Numbered from the stretch's first letter, positions 52,452-62,636 are shown. The stretch is 64,000 nucleotides of DNA from Terripilifer sp031921685 (GCF_031921685.1 NZ_JAPDHU010000002.1:186001-250000); one strand, 5' to 3'. The notes: a model not told the origin generated them from the letters alone. Made by a program: numbers and translations.

Positions 52452-54245
52452 ATGACTCGTCAAGCCCGTCAAGCGGGTCGGAACCCTATTGCTGCGGTTC
52501 TTGCCTTCACATTTCGCCATTGGGCGAACCATCGTTTGCTGGTCGCCGCGATCGCTTTCGGCGTCGGCGTTGCGACACTGGCTGAAATCGCCATTCCGAT
52601 TTTCGCCGGTCAGATGATCGACGCCATCACGGCTGGGCCGGAACAAGCCAATCTGGCTTGGCGGGCGCTGGCGGTGATGCTCGTCCTCGCCGCCTTCGGC
52701 GTCGTCTGCCGCCAGTTGTTCTTCACCGGCATCACCTATCTCACGACCGCGATCATGAGCCGGGTGGCGCAGGATGCTTTTGCGCGGCTGCAGCGCTTCT
52801 CGACCGATTGGCACGCCAATAACTTCGCCGGTTCCACCGTGCGTAAGATCACGCGTGGCATGTGGGCGCTCGACCTGCTGTTCGACACGCTGCTGGTGGC
52901 GATCCTGCCGTCGATCTTCGTGTTGATCGGTACGACGATCATCCTGGCGCATCAATGGCCCGTGCTTGGCCTTGTCGTCTTGGTCGGCTCGATCGGCTTC
53001 GTGGCGATGACGGTGGTGCTGTCGGTCTATTACGCGGCGCCCGCCGCGCGCCTGGCCAATCGCTGGGATACGCGCATGGGCGGTGCATTGGCCGATGCCA
53101 TTACCTGCAACGGTGTCGTCAAAGCCTTCGGTGCGGAAGCGCGCGAGGACAGAAGGCTTGGCGGCGTCTTGTGGAAATGGCGCAAGCGCACCACGCGTGC
53201 CTGGTTGCGTGGCACCTGGTCGGGCACGGCGCAGCAGATCTTTCTGCTGGGACTGCGCGCGGCCGTGCTGGGTGGTGTGTTGCTGCTGTGGCTGCGTGGC
53301 GAAGCCAGCGCCGGCGATGTCGCGTTGGTGCTGACGAGCTACACGATCGTGCATGGCTATCTGCGCGATATCGGCCAGCACATCCACAACCTGCAACGAT
53401 CCGTCAACGACATGGAGGAACTCGTCGCCTTCTATGACGAAGCTCCCGGTGTCGAGGACAGGCCCGGCGCGCGCGACATCGTGATCTCAGACGGAGCCAT
53501 CGCGTTCGATCACGTCACCTTCCACTACGGTGGTCATGTGACGCCGCTCTATCGCGATTTCTCCATGAAGATCAAAGCCGGTGAACGGGTTGGCCTCGTC
53601 GGCCATTCCGGCTCGGGCAAGACGACCTTCGTCAAGCTCATCCAACGGCTTTACGATCTCAATGGAGGACAGATCACGATCGACGGGCAGGATATCGCCG
53701 CGGTGACGCAGACGAGCCTGCGCGCCAACATCGCCATCGTGCAGCAGGAGCCGATCCTGTTTCACCGCTCGCTCGCCGAGAACATCGGCTATGGCAGCCC
53801 GCAGGCAAGCCAGGCCGAGATCGAACGCGCGGCGAAGCTCGCCAACGCTCACGACTTCATCATGGCCCTGCCGAAAGGCTATGCCACTTTGGTGGGTGAG
53901 CGCGGCATCAAGCTGTCGGGTGGTGAGCGTCAGCGTGTGGCGCTGGCACGTGCCTTCCTGGCCGATGCGCCGATCTTGATTCTGGACGAGGCAACGGCAA
54001 GCCTCGATTCCGAATCCGAGCATCTGATCCAGGAGGCGATGGAGCGGTTGATGGCCGGTCGCACGACCATCATCATCGCCCACCGTCTCTCCACCGTGAA
54101 GGCGATGGACCGCATCCTCGTCTTCGAGCGGGGACGGATCATCGAGGAGGGCGATCACGCCACCCTCCTGCGCCGGCCCGATGGCGTCTATCGCGGCCTG
54201 TTCGAACTCCAGGCCGCCGGCCTGGAGGAGGGTCGGGCGGCATAG
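52452..54245 (+). CDS. ABC-type exporter, fused permease and ATPase
   Basis: 597 residues from the ATG at 52452; a TTG at 52407 would add 15 residues, and neither has a clear ribosome site. Six membrane helices in the first 320 residues (for example LLVAAIAFGVGVATLAEIAI), then the ATPase: GHSGSGKTT (Walker A), QQEP (Q loop), KLSGGERQRVALARA (signature), ILILDEATASLD (Walker B). An MsbA/multidrug-type half-transporter, acting as homodimer. Substrate unknown. Confidence 0.88.
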   Translation: MTRQARQAGRNPIAAVLAFTFRHWANHRLLVAAIAFGVGVATLAEIAIPIFAGQMIDAITAGPEQANLAWRALAVMLVLAAFGVVCRQLFFTGITYLTTAIMSRVAQDAFARLQRFSTDWHANNFAGSTVRKITRGMWALDLLFDTLLVAILPSIFVLIGTTIILAHQWPVLGLVVLVGSIGFVAMTVVLSVYYAAPAARLANRWDTRMGGALADAITCNGVVKAFGAEAREDRRLGGVLWKWRKRTTRAWLRGTWSGTAQQIFLLGLRAAVLGGVLLLWLRGEASAGDVALVLTSYTIVHGYLRDIGQHIHNLQRSVNDMEELVAFYDEAPGVEDRPGARDIVISDGAIAFDHVTFHYGGHVTPLYRDFSMKIKAGERVGLVGHSGSGKTTFVKLIQRLYDLNGGQITIDGQDIAAVTQTSLRANIAIVQQEPILFHRSLAENIGYGSPQASQAEIERAAKLANAHDFIMALPKGYATLVGERGIKLSGGERQRVALARAFLADAPILILDEATASLDSESEHLIQEAMERLMAGRTTIIIAHRLSTVKAMDRILVFERGRIIEEGDHATLLRRPDGVYRGLFELQAAGLEEGRAA

Positions 54246-54407
54246 GACCAAGATGGAAGCGGGTGGCAGGCTAAGCTTGTCACCCGCTTTCTTTTCGTCG
54301 GCTTGACGGAAGGCGAGGCCGGACGTCTGATGGCCGGGCGATCCCGTTCGCGACCAATTTATTAAACAGCCTGCCAGATACTCCGCATCCTGTTGGTGGA
54401 GGATTTC

Positions 54408-55514
54408 ATGACCTGGTTCAGAGCGATCGGCTTGATGTCGGGCACATCGATGGATGGTGTCGACGTTGCCTTCATCGAAACCGACGGCAAGGGCGATGTG
54501 CGCCAAGGGCCGCGTGCGTCATTCTCTTATAGCGATGACGAACGACGCACCCTGCGTGCCGCGCTCGATGAAGCGGTGCGGCTCACCGATCGCACGGCGC
54601 GTCCCGGCGTGCTGGCGCAGGCCCATGCCATCGTCACCGATCGCCATCGTTCCGCCGTCGTCGATTTTCTCAAGGCCAATGGTCTCGACAAAGGCCATGT
54701 CGATGTCGTCGGCTTTCACGGCCAGACCGTGCTGCATCGCCCCGAGCGTCACCTCACCGTGCAGATCGGCGATGGTGCGGCGCTTGCCGCTTCGCTCGGC
54801 ATTCCGGTGGTCTGGGACATGCGGGCGGCTGATGTGGCCGCCGGCGGCCAGGGGGCGCCTCTAGTGCCGGCCTATCACCGCGCGCTCGCCGGCGCGGCCC
54901 ATCTCGAATTTCCCGTTGCCGTGTTGAATGTCGGCGGTGTCGCCAACATCACCTTCTTGCCTGGTGACGGCGATCCCATCGCCTTCGATACGGGGCCTGG
55001 CAATGCGCTCCTCGACGATCTGATGCTGGAACGCACGGGCCAAGCGATGGATCGCGATGGCAAGACGGCCAGCGCCGGCAAGATCAATACGCAAGCGCTG
55101 ATGCAACTCCTCGACAATCCCTATTTCAAGGCGCCACCGCCGAAGTCGGTGGACCGCAATGATTTCTCGCGTGCCGCCGTTGCCGATCTATCGACGCCGG
55201 ATGCGGCCGCGACACTGGTGGCTTTTACCGCGCAGACGGTGGCGGACTCTTTCGCCCTGCTGCCGCAGCGCCCGCGCCGTGTCATCGTCAGCGGAGGCGG
55301 CGCGCGCAATCCGGTGTTGCTCGACATGTTGCAGGAGCGTTGCGGCTGCGAAGTCGCGACGGCCGACGACATGGGCTGGAGCGCCGACGCGATGGAAGCG
55401 CAGGCCTTCGCTTATTTGGCGGTGCGTTCGCTCAACGGCCTTCCGCTGACCTTCCCCGGCACGACGGGGGTCGCTACGCCATTGACGGGCGGCGTGCTGT
55501 CGCGCCCAGCTTAA
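54408..55514 (+). CDS. anmK: Anhydro-N-acetylmuramic acid kinase
   Basis: 368 residues from the ATG at 54408 (GGAGG upstream). AnmK recycles peptidoglycan by opening and phosphorylating anhydro-MurNAc. Markers: AIGLMSGTSMDGVDVAF, VVGFHGQTVLHRP, NVGGVANITFLPG, FDTGPGNALLDDL and VSGGGARNPVL. Length is normal. A strong terminator follows. Confidence 0.95.
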   Translation: MTWFRAIGLMSGTSMDGVDVAFIETDGKGDVRQGPRASFSYSDDERRTLRAALDEAVRLTDRTARPGVLAQAHAIVTDRHRSAVVDFLKANGLDKGHVDVVGFHGQTVLHRPERHLTVQIGDGAALAASLGIPVVWDMRAADVAAGGQGAPLVPAYHRALAGAAHLEFPVAVLNVGGVANITFLPGDGDPIAFDTGPGNALLDDLMLERTGQAMDRDGKTASAGKINTQALMQLLDNPYFKAPPPKSVDRNDFSRAAVADLSTPDAAATLVAFTAQTVADSFALLPQRPRRVIVSGGGARNPVLLDMLQERCGCEVATADDMGWSADAMEAQAFAYLAVRSLNGLPLTFPGTTGVATPLTGGVLSRPA

Positions 55515-55536
55515 GAAAGCATCGCTGCATAAAAAG

Positions 55537-55563
55537 AAACCCGGTTCGATGCGAACCGGGTTT
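55537..55563. terminator. Bidirectional intrinsic terminator
   Basis: A perfect 12-bp stem (AAACCCGGTTCG and complement, ATG loop) with a T run on the right and an A run on the left, between convergent anmK and the hydrolase gene. Confidence 0.85.
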
Positions 55564-55569
55564 TATTTT

Positions 55570-56265
55570 TTAAGCGCTCGGGGCCGGGCCTTTCAGCGCC
55601 CGCGTCGGTGTCGGGCGCTTGGTCGGATTGTCGAGGCGCTTGTCGAGATAGGTGCCGACTTCGGCGATCAGCGGGTCGACGCAATTTTCGAAGAAGTGGT
55701 TGGCTCCCGGAATGACCGCATGCTCGATGAGAATGCCCTTTTGGGTCTTCAGCTTCTCGATCAGCGCCATCACCTCCTTCAGCGGCGCCACCCGGTCCTG
55801 ATCGCCATGGACGAACAGGCCTGACGATGGGCAGGGCGCGAGGAAGGAATAGTCGAAACGATTAGCCGGCGGCGCGATCGAAATGAAGCCTTCGATCTCC
55901 GGACGGCGCATCAGGAGCTGCATGCCGATCCATGAGCCGAAGGAGACGCCGGCGATCCAGCAGGCGCGGGCTTCCGGATTGATCGACTGCGCCCAGTCGA
56001 GGGCGGCCGCCGCATCCGACAGCTCACCCTGGCCATGGTCGAAATTGCCCTGGCTACGACCGACACCGCGGAAGTTGAACCGCAGCACCGAGAAGCCGCG
56101 CTCGGCGAACGTATAATAGAGGTTGTAGACGATCTGATTGTTCATCGTCCCGCCGAACTGCGGGTGCGGATGCAGAATCACCGCGATAGGGGCGCCGCGT
56201 TGCTTGGACGGGTGGAACCGTCCCTCAAGCCGTCCAGCCGGACCGGTGAAAATGACTTCAGGCAT
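55570..56265 (-). CDS. Alpha/beta-hydrolase fold protein
   Basis: 231 residues from the ATG at 56265 (GGAG six bases upstream). AVILHPHPQFGGTMNN and RFNFRGVGRSQG are oxyanion-hole and early strand markers; GVSFGSW is the nucleophile elbow (Ser); VHGDQDRVAP and PGANHFF carry Asp and His. A dienelactone-hydrolase/YfbB-like cytoplasmic esterase found in many alphaproteobacteria. Divergent from the suf operon, so the ICE-like box between them could touch both. Confidence 0.88.
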   Translation of the reverse strand: MPEVIFTGPAGRLEGRFHPSKQRGAPIAVILHPHPQFGGTMNNQIVYNLYYTFAERGFSVLRFNFRGVGRSQGNFDHGQGELSDAAAALDWAQSINPEARACWIAGVSFGSWIGMQLLMRRPEIEGFISIAPPANRFDYSFLAPCPSSGLFVHGDQDRVAPLKEVMALIEKLKTQKGILIEHAVIPGANHFFENCVDPLIAEVGTYLDKRLDNPTKRPTPTRALKGPAPSA

Positions 56266-56377
56266 CGTCGCTCCAACTCTGCGCCGGTCGCGGGGGCCGC
56301 TCCCGCCTGTCCGGCTGAAAATCCTGCGAAACCGGGCCGTTTCCTTGACTTGGACGCCGCAACGCATCAAAATAGTG

Positions 56378-56392
56378 TTAGAAAAGTTCTAA
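56378..56392. promoter_or_regulatory. Irr/ICE-like iron control box upstream of the suf operon
   Basis: TTAGAAAAGTTCTAA is a perfect 6-3-6 inverted repeat matching the TTAGAA-N3-TTCTAA pattern of Irr boxes (iron control elements) in rhizobia, where suf operons are known Irr targets. It is 188 bp before the first suf gene. The rest of 56393-56579 shows no gene; no iscR or sufR is present. Confidence 0.65.
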
Positions 56393-56579
56393 ACTACAAC
56401 CTGATCCGTGCGATACACGTATTAGGCGAGGCGTCGGTGGTGCAAGTCAGGTTGAACCTCCGGTTTAACCTGGGCGCTTCTAGCATGCCCGGTGGTTCGG
56501 AATGCAAGTATTAATACGAGATATAGGGTGGCTGACGGCGTAAAGAAGCCGACGACCGCCTATTTAGGGCCCGAACCGC

Positions 56580-57752
56580 ATGTCCTTGTTGCGTAGCTAT
56601 ATGGACTACAACGCCACCGCGCCGCTGAGCGCGCCGGCGCGGCAGGCCATGCTCGCGGCGCTCGATCTGCCGGGCAATGCTTCCTCCGTGCACAGTGAGG
56701 GCCGGGCCGCCCGTGCGCTCATCGAAAGGGCGCGGGGTGAGGTCGCGGCTTTGGTCGGCGTTCCGTCGGCTCAGGTGACCTTCACCGCCGGCGGCACGGA
56801 AGCCGCCAATACGGTGCTGACGCCCCATGTGTCGCTGCGTGGCGATTCGCGCCCCTTCGACTGGCTGCTGGTTGCGGCCGGCGAACACCCCTGTGTCTTG
56901 CAGGGCCATCGTTTCCCGGCGGATCGCGTGCGCCTCGTGCCGCTGACCGCCGACGGCGTGCTTGATCTCACCGCTTTGGAGCGCGAGCTCGACAGTCTCG
57001 GTGAAGCCCGCGCCATGCTGGCGCTGCAAGCGGCCAATAATGAAACGGGCGTCCTGCAACCGGTGCGCGAAGCCACGCAACTGATGCAAGCCCATAACGG
57101 CATTTTGGTCTGCGATGCCGTCCAGGCGGCCGGTCGCATCGATATTTCGGCCGATGCCTTGGGTGCGGACATTATATTTGCCTCGGCACACAAGCTTGGC
57201 GGCCCAAAGGGCGTCGGAATGCTTGCCTTTGCCGCCGCTTCCACCCATATCAGCCCTGCAATGGTGCGAGGCGGCGGTCAGGAGCGCGGTCTTCGTGCCG
57301 GCACGGAAAATATCGCAGCGATTGCCGGCTTCGGTGCTGCTGTTGTATCAGCCCTGGCGGATCGCGATGCGCAGATGGCGAGCTTTCGCCAATGGCGCGA
57401 TCGGCTCGAATCCGGGCTGACCGCGATGTTTCCGGACCTGGTGGTATTCGGCGCTGCCGCGCCGCGCCTTGGGAACACCAGCGCATTCGCTTTGGCGGAT
57501 GCGCCGGCCGAAACTCTCCTGATCGCCTTGGATCTGGAAGGTTTCGCGGTGTCGTCGGGCTCGGCCTGTTCGTCGGGCAAGGTGCAGCCCTCGCACGTGC
57601 TTGCGGCGATGGGTGTCACGGGGGATCTGGCCAAGGGCGCGCTGCGCGTGAGCCTGGGGCCGGGCAATACGATCGACGATGTCGACCGCTTCGTTGCGGC
57701 GTTCGGCAAAGTCGCCAACGGAATACGCGCCCGCCGCAAGCGGGCGGCATAA
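56580..57752 (+). CDS. Cysteine desulfurase, IscS/NifS-like (first gene of suf operon)
   Basis: 390 residues, group I desulfurase. YMDYNATAPLSAPAR at the N-terminus, PLP lysine K205 in FASAHKLGGPKG, and catalytic Cys near residue 330 in AVSSGSACSSGKVQPSH. In alphaproteobacterial suf operons a gene of this type (often called sufS2) stands first, with the true sufS later; that order is found here. It provides persulfide sulfur for Fe-S assembly. Confidence 0.92.
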   Translation: MSLLRSYMDYNATAPLSAPARQAMLAALDLPGNASSVHSEGRAARALIERARGEVAALVGVPSAQVTFTAGGTEAANTVLTPHVSLRGDSRPFDWLLVAAGEHPCVLQGHRFPADRVRLVPLTADGVLDLTALERELDSLGEARAMLALQAANNETGVLQPVREATQLMQAHNGILVCDAVQAAGRIDISADALGADIIFASAHKLGGPKGVGMLAFAAASTHISPAMVRGGGQERGLRAGTENIAAIAGFGAAVVSALADRDAQMASFRQWRDRLESGLTAMFPDLVVFGAAAPRLGNTSAFALADAPAETLLIALDLEGFAVSSGSACSSGKVQPSHVLAAMGVTGDLAKGALRVSLGPGNTIDDVDRFVAAFGKVANGIRARRKRAA

Positions 57753-57822
57753 GTGCACCGGGCGACCGGTGATGACGTGTCCTACCAGCGGTCCTTGAAA
57801 CCGCCCACGGTGGAGAAGTGAA

Positions 57823-59292
57823 ATGGCAGCCGTCCTCGAGACTCTCGAAACGGTGAAGTCTGTCGATGTTGATGCCTATAAGTATGGCTTCGTCACCGAC
57901 ATCGAATCCGACAAGGCCCCCAAAGGCCTGAACGAAGATATCGTCCGCTTCATTTCAGCGAAGAAGAACGAGCCCGCTTGGCTGACCGAGTGGCGGCTCG
58001 ATGCCTATCGCCGTTGGCTCACCATGACCGAGCCGAAATGGGCGCGCGTCGATTATCCCAAGATCGACTATCAAGACCTCTATTATTATTCGGCGCCGAA
58101 GACCCATGCCGGCCCGAAGTCATTGGATGAGGTCGATCCCGAGCTGCTCAAGACTTATGAGAAGCTCGGCATCCCGCTGCGCGAGCGCGAAATTCTGGCG
58201 GGCGTGCAGGGCGCCAAGGTGGCCGTCGACGCGGTGTTCGACAGCGTTTCCGTCGCCACCACGTTCCGCGAGGAACTGTCCAAGGCCGGCGTCATCTTCT
58301 GCCCGATCTCGGAAGCGGTGCACAGCCATCCGGAACTGGTGCAGAAATATCTCGGCTCCGTCGTTCCGGTGACCGACAATTACTTCGCCACGCTCAACAG
58401 CGCCGTCTTCTCTGATGGCTCCTTCGTCTACATTCCGCCGGGCGTCCGCTGCCCGATGGAGCTGTCGACCTATTTCCGCATCAACGAACAGAACACCGGC
58501 CAGTTCGAACGCACCTTGATCATCGCCGACAAGGGCTCTTACGTCAGCTATCTGGAAGGCTGCACGGCGCCCAAGCGCGACGAGAACCAGCTCCATGCCG
58601 CCGTGGTCGAATTGATCGCGCTCGACGATGCCGAGATCAAATATTCGACGGTGCAGAACTGGTATCCGGGCGACAGCCAGGGCCGGGGTGGCATCTACAA
58701 CTTCGTCACCAAGCGCGGCGACTGCCGGGGCGATCGCTCGAAGATTTCCTGGACGCAGGTTGAGACCGGTTCGGCGATCACCTGGAAATATCCGTCCTGC
58801 ATCCTGCGCGGTGACCATTCGCGTGGCGAGTTCTATTCGATCGCCATTTCCAACGGTCGCCAGCAGGTCGATAGCGGTACCAAGATGCTGCATCTCGGCC
58901 GCAACACGACGAGCCGTATCATCTCCAAGGGCATTTCCGCCGGCCGTTCCAGCAACACCTATCGTGGCCAGGTCTTCGCTCATCGCAAGGCCGACGGCGC
59001 CCGCAACTTCACCAATTGCGACTCGCTTCTGATCGGCAATGCCTGCGGCGCCCACACCGTGCCTTATATCGAGTCGCGCAACTCCGGCGCCGTCTTCGAA
59101 CATGAAGCCACCACCTCGAAGATTTCCGAGGATCAATTGTTCTACTGCATGCAGCGCGGGCTCAGCGCCGAAGAGGCGACGGCCCTGATCGTCAACGGTT
59201 TCGTCCGCGACGTGCTGCAGCAATTGCCGATGGAATTCGCCGTCGAAGCGCAAAAACTCATCGCCGTCAGTCTTGAAGGCAGCGTGGGCTGA
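57823..59292 (+). CDS. sufB: Fe-S cluster assembly scaffold SufB
   Basis: 489 residues. Right-handed beta-helix core protein of SufBC2D. Markers: IPLREREILAGV, FIYIPPGVRCPMELSTYFR (shorter piece FVYIPPGVRCPMELST), SYLEGCTAP, and the C-terminal NACGAHTVPYIE and HEATTSKISEDQLFY. The Cys and Glu involved in cluster building lie in the core. 70 bp after the desulfurase gene. Confidence 0.96.
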   Translation: MAAVLETLETVKSVDVDAYKYGFVTDIESDKAPKGLNEDIVRFISAKKNEPAWLTEWRLDAYRRWLTMTEPKWARVDYPKIDYQDLYYYSAPKTHAGPKSLDEVDPELLKTYEKLGIPLREREILAGVQGAKVAVDAVFDSVSVATTFREELSKAGVIFCPISEAVHSHPELVQKYLGSVVPVTDNYFATLNSAVFSDGSFVYIPPGVRCPMELSTYFRINEQNTGQFERTLIIADKGSYVSYLEGCTAPKRDENQLHAAVVELIALDDAEIKYSTVQNWYPGDSQGRGGIYNFVTKRGDCRGDRSKISWTQVETGSAITWKYPSCILRGDHSRGEFYSIAISNGRQQVDSGTKMLHLGRNTTSRIISKGISAGRSSNTYRGQVFAHRKADGARNFTNCDSLLIGNACGAHTVPYIESRNSGAVFEHEATTSKISEDQLFYCMQRGLSAEEATALIVNGFVRDVLQQLPMEFAVEAQKLIAVSLEGSVG

Positions 59293-59330
59293 TCGCCCCG
59301 GCCTTTAACGGCACGATCGAATGGAATTGG

Positions 59331-60083
59331 ATGATGCTTGAGATCAGAAACCTCCACGCCGAAATCGACGGCAAGAAGATATTGAACGGCCTGACGCTGA
59401 CCGTAAAGGACGGCGAAGTGGCGGCGATCATGGGGCCGAACGGTTCCGGCAAATCGACCTTGTCTTACGTCGTTGCTGGCCGCAGCGACTATACGGTGAC
59501 CGCTGGCGAAGTGTTCCTCAACGGCGAGAACATCCTCGAACTGCCGCCGCATGAGCGCGCGGCGCGCGGCCTGTTCTTGGCGTTCCAGTATCCGGTCGAA
59601 ATTCCCGGAGTCACCACGCACGTGTTCCTGCGCACGGCTTTGAATGCGCAGCGCAAGGCACGCGGTGAAGCCGAGTTGAAGACGGCAGAATTCATGAAGC
59701 TGATGCGCGCCGCCGCCGACAAACTGTCGGTGACCCAGGAAATGCTGCGCCGTCCGCTCAACGTCGGCTTTTCGGGCGGCGAGAAGAAGCGCCTCGAAAT
59801 CCTGCAGATGACTTTGCTCGCGCCGAAGTTCGGTATTCTCGACGAAACCGACTCCGGTCTCGACATCGATGCTCTGCGCGTCGTCTCTGACGGCGTCAAC
59901 GATTTGCGCGCGCCCGATCGTGGCTTCCTCGTCATCACCCACTATCAGCGCCTGCTCGATCACATCAAGCCGGACACGGTGCATGTCATGGCGCAAGGTC
60001 GCATCATCAAGACGGGTGGGCCGGAACTGGCGCTCGAATTGGAGAAGAACGGCTACCGCGACTTCGTCGCCGACGCGGCGTGA
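59331..60083 (+). CDS. sufC: Fe-S cluster assembly ATPase SufC
   Basis: 250 residues. Walker A GPNGSGKSTLSYV, signature NVGFSGGEKKRLEILQM, Walker B FGILDETDSGLDIDAL, and the His switch ITHYQRLL. It drives conformational change in SufB-SufD. A second ATG three bases on could also start it. 38 bp after sufB. Confidence 0.96.
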   Translation: MMLEIRNLHAEIDGKKILNGLTLTVKDGEVAAIMGPNGSGKSTLSYVVAGRSDYTVTAGEVFLNGENILELPPHERAARGLFLAFQYPVEIPGVTTHVFLRTALNAQRKARGEAELKTAEFMKLMRAAADKLSVTQEMLRRPLNVGFSGGEKKRLEILQMTLLAPKFGILDETDSGLDIDALRVVSDGVNDLRAPDRGFLVITHYQRLLDHIKPDTVHVMAQGRIIKTGGPELALELEKNGYRDFVADAA

Positions 60084-60090
60084 GGTTGTC

Positions 60091-61359
60091 ATGGCTGTGC
60101 AACTGCAGACAGTAAGGACGCCGGCCGAGGAAGCCATTCTCGCACGCCTCGCCGAAGGCGGCCGTCGCCATACGCAGACCCGTGAGAAAGCGGTCGCGCG
60201 GCTGCGTGCCAATGGTCTGCCGAACCGCCGGGTCGAAGCCTGGCACTATACCGATCTGCGCACCTTGATGCGTGACGCGCCGCCGCCGTTCGAAGCCTTC
60301 ACCGACGATCTCGTCGCTCAGGCGATGGGCCAGTCCGCGGCTTTGTCGCTGAAGGATGCGGCGCATGTTCTGTTCGTCAATGGCCGCTTCGTGCGCCACG
60401 CCGGTGCATTGGAAGTGGTTGATGCCGACACGGGCGATCAGGCCGCCGCCGGCGATGCCTATGGCGACGACGGTGCGGTAGCTCTGCATCGCGCCTTTGC
60501 CGGCCGCACCACGACGCTGCGCGTGCCGCCGTCCCATCGCAGCATCGTTCATCTCGATTTCCGCGAGATCGGTACGGACGCTTTCTCGACCTTTCCGCAT
60601 CTGGTGATCGAAGTGGTCGAGGGCGCCGATGTGCTGATCCTAGAAACCCATCGTGGTCCCAACGAGATCGGCTATCAGACCCATGCGTTGATCGAATTCC
60701 ACGTCGCATCGTCGGCGAAGGTCGAGCACGTGCGCGTCAATGAAGCGGGCAACAAGGCGCTGAGCCTGTCGACGCTGGGTGTCGACCTCGCCGCCCGCGC
60801 GGCTTTCCAGTCGTTCTCGCTGTCGTTGGGCGCCAATGTAGCACGCCATCAGATTTTCCTGCGCAGTCTTGGCGAACATGCCAAGATCGGTCTTGCCGGC
60901 GCCAGCCTGTTGCGCGGACGCCAGCATGCCGACACGACGCTGGTGGTCGATCACACCGCGCCGCGCTGCCAGAGCCGCGAATTCTATCGCTACATCGTCG
61001 ACGACATGGCGACCGGCGTCTTCCAGGGCAAGATCGTCGTTGCGCCCAATGCGCAGAAGACCGACGGCGGCATGAAATCGCAAACCATCCTGCTGTCCGA
61101 TACGGCGGCGATGAACAACAAGCCGGAACTGGAAATCTTCGCCGACGACGTGATCTGCGGCCATGGCGCCACCTGCGGCTCCTTGAACGAGAACCAGCTC
61201 TTCTATGCCCACGCCCGCGGCATTCCGCCGGCCGAGGCCGAGGCGTTGCTGCTCGAAGCTTTCGCGGGCGAGGCCGTTGACCGCGTCGGCGACGAACAGA
61301 TTCGTGAACAGCTCATGGATAAGGTGCGCGACTGGCTCGCGCAGCGCGTGAAATCATGA
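60091..61359 (+). CDS. sufD: Fe-S cluster assembly protein SufD
   Basis: 422 residues from the ATG at 60091, 7 bp after sufC. N-terminal NRRVEAWHYTDLRTLM, then beta-helix, then the C-terminal DGGMKSQTILLSDTAAMNNK, CGHGATCGSLNENQLFY and ARGIPPAEAEALLLEAF, all SufD markers. It forms the SufBC2D scaffold and overlaps sufS by 4 bp. Confidence 0.95.
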   Translation: MAVQLQTVRTPAEEAILARLAEGGRRHTQTREKAVARLRANGLPNRRVEAWHYTDLRTLMRDAPPPFEAFTDDLVAQAMGQSAALSLKDAAHVLFVNGRFVRHAGALEVVDADTGDQAAAGDAYGDDGAVALHRAFAGRTTTLRVPPSHRSIVHLDFREIGTDAFSTFPHLVIEVVEGADVLILETHRGPNEIGYQTHALIEFHVASSAKVEHVRVNEAGNKALSLSTLGVDLAARAAFQSFSLSLGANVARHQIFLRSLGEHAKIGLAGASLLRGRQHADTTLVVDHTAPRCQSREFYRYIVDDMATGVFQGKIVVAPNAQKTDGGMKSQTILLSDTAAMNNKPELEIFADDVICGHGATCGSLNENQLFYAHARGIPPAEAEALLLEAFAGEAVDRVGDEQIREQLMDKVRDWLAQRVKS

Positions 61360-62591
61360 ATACGCGGGTTCAGCCTTACGACGTCATGAAAGTGCGGCAG
61401 GATTTTCCCATCCTGAACGAAAAGCCCTATGGCAAGCCGCTTGTCTATCTCGACAATGGCGCCTCGGCCCAGAAGCCGCGTCAAGTGCTCGACCGTATGA
61501 CGCATGCCTATGAGCATGAATATGCCAATGTGCATCGCGGCCTGCATTACCTCGCCAATGCGGCGACGGAGGCTTATGAGACGGCGCGCGAACGTGTTCG
61601 TGCCTTCCTCAATGCCGGCTCGACCGAGGAAATCATCTTCGCGCGCGGTGCTACGGAGGCGCTGAACCTCGTCGCCAGCTCTTTCGGCCAGGCCCATATC
61701 GGCCCGGGCGATGAGATCGTCCTGTCGATCATGGAGCACCACTCCAACATCGTGCCCTGGCATTTCCATCGCGAGCGCAATGGCGCCGTGCTGAAATGGG
61801 TAGGGATCGATGACGACGGCAATTTCCCGCTCGACGAATTCGAGAAGGCGCTGACGCCGCGCACCAAGATCGTGGCGCTCACCCATATGTCGAACGTGCT
61901 CGGCACCATCGTGCCGATCAAAAAGGTGGTCGAGATCGCCCATGCGCGCGGCATTCCCGTGCTCGTCGATGGTTCGCAGGGCGCCGTTCACCTGAATGTC
62001 GATGTGCGCGACCTCGATGTCGATTTCTACATCGTCACCGGCCACAAGCTGTATGGCCCGACCGGCATCGGCGCGCTCTATGGCAAGCGCAAATGGCTCG
62101 AAACCCTGCCGCCGTTCGAAGGCGGCGGCGAGATGATCGAGACGGTGACCATGGACACGGTCACCTATAACGAGCCGCCGCATCGCTTCGAGCCCGGCAC
62201 GCCGCCGATTGTCCAGGCGATTGGGCTCGGCGCCGCGCTCGATTACATGGATACGCTCGGCCGCGATGCCATCCGCGCCCATGAGGATGCTTTGCGCGAC
62301 TATGCGCTGGAGCGCCTGTCGCGCATCAATTCGCTGCGCATTTTCGGCAAGGCCCGGGACCGGGGCGCCATCATTTCCTTCGAGATGAAGGGCGCCCATG
62401 CCCATGACGTCGCCACGGTGATCGACCGGGCAGGGGTCGCGGTGCGCGCCGGCACCCATTGCGCCATGCCGCTTCTGAGCCGCTATGGCGTGACCTCCAC
62501 TTGCCGTGCCTCATTTGGCCTGTACAACACCATGGACGAAGTCGACGCTTTGGCTGAAGCGCTGTTGAAGGCGCAGTCCCTGTTTTCGTAG
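61356..62591 (+). CDS. sufS: Cysteine desulfurase SufS
   Basis: 411 residues, group II. VRQDFPILNEKPYGKPLVYL, ATEALNLVASSF, PLP lysine in YIVTGHKLYGPTGIGALYGK, and the catalytic Cys in VRAGTHCAMPLLSRYG. It needs a SufE or SufU partner for sulfur transfer; none is in this operon. The start overlaps sufD (ATGA). Confidence 0.95.
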   Translation: MNTRVQPYDVMKVRQDFPILNEKPYGKPLVYLDNGASAQKPRQVLDRMTHAYEHEYANVHRGLHYLANAATEAYETARERVRAFLNAGSTEEIIFARGATEALNLVASSFGQAHIGPGDEIVLSIMEHHSNIVPWHFHRERNGAVLKWVGIDDDGNFPLDEFEKALTPRTKIVALTHMSNVLGTIVPIKKVVEIAHARGIPVLVDGSQGAVHLNVDVRDLDVDFYIVTGHKLYGPTGIGALYGKRKWLETLPPFEGGGEMIETVTMDTVTYNEPPHRFEPGTPPIVQAIGLGAALDYMDTLGRDAIRAHEDALRDYALERLSRINSLRIFGKARDRGAIISFEMKGAHAHDVATVIDRAGVAVRAGTHCAMPLLSRYGVTSTCRASFGLYNTMDEVDALAEALLKAQSLFS

Positions 62592-62636
62592 CGGGGCTTG
62601 TTTTGTAACAAGTCTCGTTTTGTAGAAGGTAGTCCG

